Source: Sphingomonas sp. CCH9-E2 (GTDB taxonomy: Bacteria; Pseudomonadota; Alphaproteobacteria; Sphingomonadales; Sphingomonadaceae). Taken from it: a stretch of DNA of 7,690 bases. Location: NCBI RefSeq assembly GCF_001557215.1, contig NZ_LSJM01000214.1, positions 1 through 7,690 of the forward strand. Direction: 5' to 3'. Made by a program: the position numbers and the translations under genes. Within the stretch, counting starts at the first letter, position 1, and the number at the start of each line of letters is the position of its first letter. The notes beneath the pieces are model-generated. The model had not been told where the DNA came from. It saw only the letters and a program-made list of their open reading frames with translations, and ran no database searches. Shown here one piece after another: positions 6,711-7,690 of the stretch.

Positions 6711-7237
6711 TTGCAGATCGCATCTGGCTGCCCTCCGCCGCCGTCGTGCCGCAGGAGCGCGGGACCGATTATTTCGCGCCGGTCGATGGGGCGGACTGGT
6801 CGGACGGTTTTGGCTGGCATCGCGGCTTCTTCTCGAGCTTCCGCCTGCGCGCCGGGCGCGATGCCTGGTTTCACTTCCCCCTGCCCACCCCGGTGCTGCG
6901 CGAGGGGCGGCAACAGGCGCTGGCCGAGGTCTCACTGATGTGGGAAGTCACCGATGGCGCGCGCATCCACTGGCTGGTGCTGCAGCATGGCGGGATGGAC
7001 CGCATTCCGCTGACCGAGCGCGAGACCGAGCCGGAGAGCGAGGCGGTGCAGTTCGATCCACCCGAACAATGGCGGCAATTTTATCCGGCGTCGGCGCGCC
7101 GACTGACGACCATTGCGTTCGATCCGGTGCTGCCGCTGCGCTTCGGGGTGCAGCTGTGCGTCGGGGTCACCGCGCCAGAGACCGACGGGACGATCCGCTT
7201 CTATGGCGCTGGGGCCGGCTTCGCCGACCTGGACTAG
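6701..7237 (+). CDS. Uncharacterised protein, 178 residues, coupled to the redoxin gene
   Basis: I do not recognise this family. The ATG at 6701 sits inside the end of the redoxin gene. GAGGGG at 6684-6689 is a plausible but distant ribosome site, and a GTG at 6677 would add eight residues. The protein has no signal peptide, no membrane helix and a single cysteine (Cys153). It is rich in aromatic residues, with Trp at 9, 33, 39, 56, 81, 91 and 124. Short alternating hydrophobic stretches (such as 76-82, 88-95, 134-140 and 147-156) suggest a mostly beta, soluble, sandwich-like fold. Conserved-looking blocks are WHRGFFSSFRLR (39-50), LQHGGMDRIPLTERE (94-108) and RFYGAGAGFADL (166-177). The overlap with the redoxin gene implies a joint function. 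Its base composition and codon use match the neighbours, which supports a real gene. Confidence 0.75.
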   Translation: MGVIADRIWLPSAAVVPQERGTDYFAPVDGADWSDGFGWHRGFFSSFRLRAGRDAWFHFPLPTPVLREGRQQALAEVSLMWEVTDGARIHWLVLQHGGMDRIPLTERETEPESEAVQFDPPEQWRQFYPASARRLTTIAFDPVLPLRFGVQLCVGVTAPETDGTIRFYGAGAGFADLD

Positions 7238-7239
7238 TC
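7232..7239. other. Shared stop-codon palindrome of two convergent genes
   Basis: The 8-base palindrome GACTAGTC carries the Asp codon GAC and the stop TAG of both the rightward gene (stop 7235-7237) and the leftward symporter gene (stop 7236-7234). The genes overlap tail to tail by 4 bases and both proteins end in Asp. There is no room for an ordinary intergenic terminator. Confidence 0.9.
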
Positions 7240-7690
7240 ACGTCCTGAGCGCAGTGCGGCGAGCTTGTTACGAATCGCCGCCTGCTTCTCCGCCGAAACG
7301 TCGAACCGCCCGACCAGCCACGCCATCGCCGCGCCCGCGATCATGATCAGCGCGGTGACGAACCAGGCGAGCGCGCGTACCTTGTCCTGCGGCATCTGAT
7401 CGACCGGCAGCCCGGCGGGGAAGTCGATGATGCCGAGAAACGACCCGGCGAACAGCGCAACCAGCCCGCTGCCGACCTGAAGCCCGATGAACATGAAGCT
7501 CGCCACCAGCCCCTGTTGCGGCTTGCCAGTATTCGCCTCATGCTCGTCACCGATGTCGTATGTGACGGTGTTGAACGGCACGACGTACAAGCCATAGGCC
7601 ACCCCGCCGAGCACGCGGAACGCGAACACGAACGCCCCGATCGCGGCGGTCGCGGGCAGCGGTGACAGGCCGAGCAGCGGCAGCAGCACT
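7234..7690 (-). CDS. GPH/MelB-like MFS sugar:cation symporter, C-terminal part
   Basis: About 152 codons are visible; the N-terminal two thirds lie beyond the right edge. Three strongly hydrophobic regions are seen, and they end in a basic cytoplasmic tail (EKQAAIRNKLAALRSGRD). The first and second are joined by a loop with YDIGDEHEANTGKPQQG. An acidic D-x-x-E/H-E stretch, then G and a polar pair before a second G, at this point of the C-terminal domain is typical of the glycoside-pentoside-hexuronide:cation symporters and related MFS_2 proteins. These import sugars or glycosides with H+ or Na+. The GTG at 7689-7687 is internal and should not be taken as the start. The gene converges on the unknown protein gene with a 4-base overlap. 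Subfamily assignment rests on this fragment only. Confidence 0.75.
   Translation of the reverse strand, partial: VLLPLLGLSPLPATAAIGAFVFAFRVLGGVAYGLYVVPFNTVTYDIGDEHEANTGKPQQGLVASFMFIGLQVGSGLVALFAGSFLGIIDFPAGLPVDQMPQDKVRALAWFVTALIMIAGAAMAWLVGRFDVSAEKQAAIRNKLAALRSGRD

Overview
The window is 7.7 kb of dense, GC-rich bacterial DNA. Codon choice (heavy use of GCG, CTG, GGC and ATC), tightly packed and overlapping genes, and protein styles resembling those of Sphingomonas and relatives suggest an alphaproteobacterium, probably a sphingomonad. That assignment rests on general resemblance, not on a marker gene. I see no rRNA, tRNA, transposase, integrase, phage gene, CRISPR array or origin. It reads as ordinary chromosome with an accessory metabolic flavour.

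Layout from left to right. (1) Positions 1-1389, minus: a DHA2/EmrB-type multidrug exporter of the major facilitator superfamily (MFS), running off the left edge. (2) 1390-1551: a divergent intergenic region with a good sigma70-like promoter for the exporter and a strong hairpin just before the ribosome site of the next gene. (3) 1552-2769, plus: a second, 12-helix type MFS transporter. It is joined by an ATGA overlap to (4) 2766-3683, plus: a secreted alpha/beta hydrolase resembling acetyl/feruloyl (hemicellulose) esterases. (5) A short convergent gap with a hairpin leads to a two-gene minus-strand operon. This is read as 6011-5391, a Tat-exported gluconate-2-dehydrogenase 'subunit 3' type protein, then 5391-3700, a GMC-family FAD sugar/polyol dehydrogenase; the two are coupled through a TGATG junction. 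(6) A short divergent region with small palindromes. (7) 6099-6710, plus: a CxxC redoxin (AhpC/TSA-type thioredoxin fold), overlapping by 10 bases (8) 6701-7237, plus: an unrecognised 178-residue protein. (9) 7234-7690, minus: the C-terminal part of a GPH/MelB-like sugar:cation symporter, converging with gene 8 so tightly that the two stop codons share one palindrome.

Taken together, the secreted esterase, the periplasmic FAD dehydrogenase pair, the sugar-type symporter and the second MFS carrier suggest uptake and periplasmic oxidation of a sugar, glycoside or related plant-derived compound. The substrate cannot be read from the sequence. The redoxin/unknown pair looks like a separate small unit. 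Nothing here is a plainly new system. The items best worth a second look are the dehydrogenase pair without a visible cytochrome subunit, its cysteine trio, and the unknown protein welded to the redoxin.
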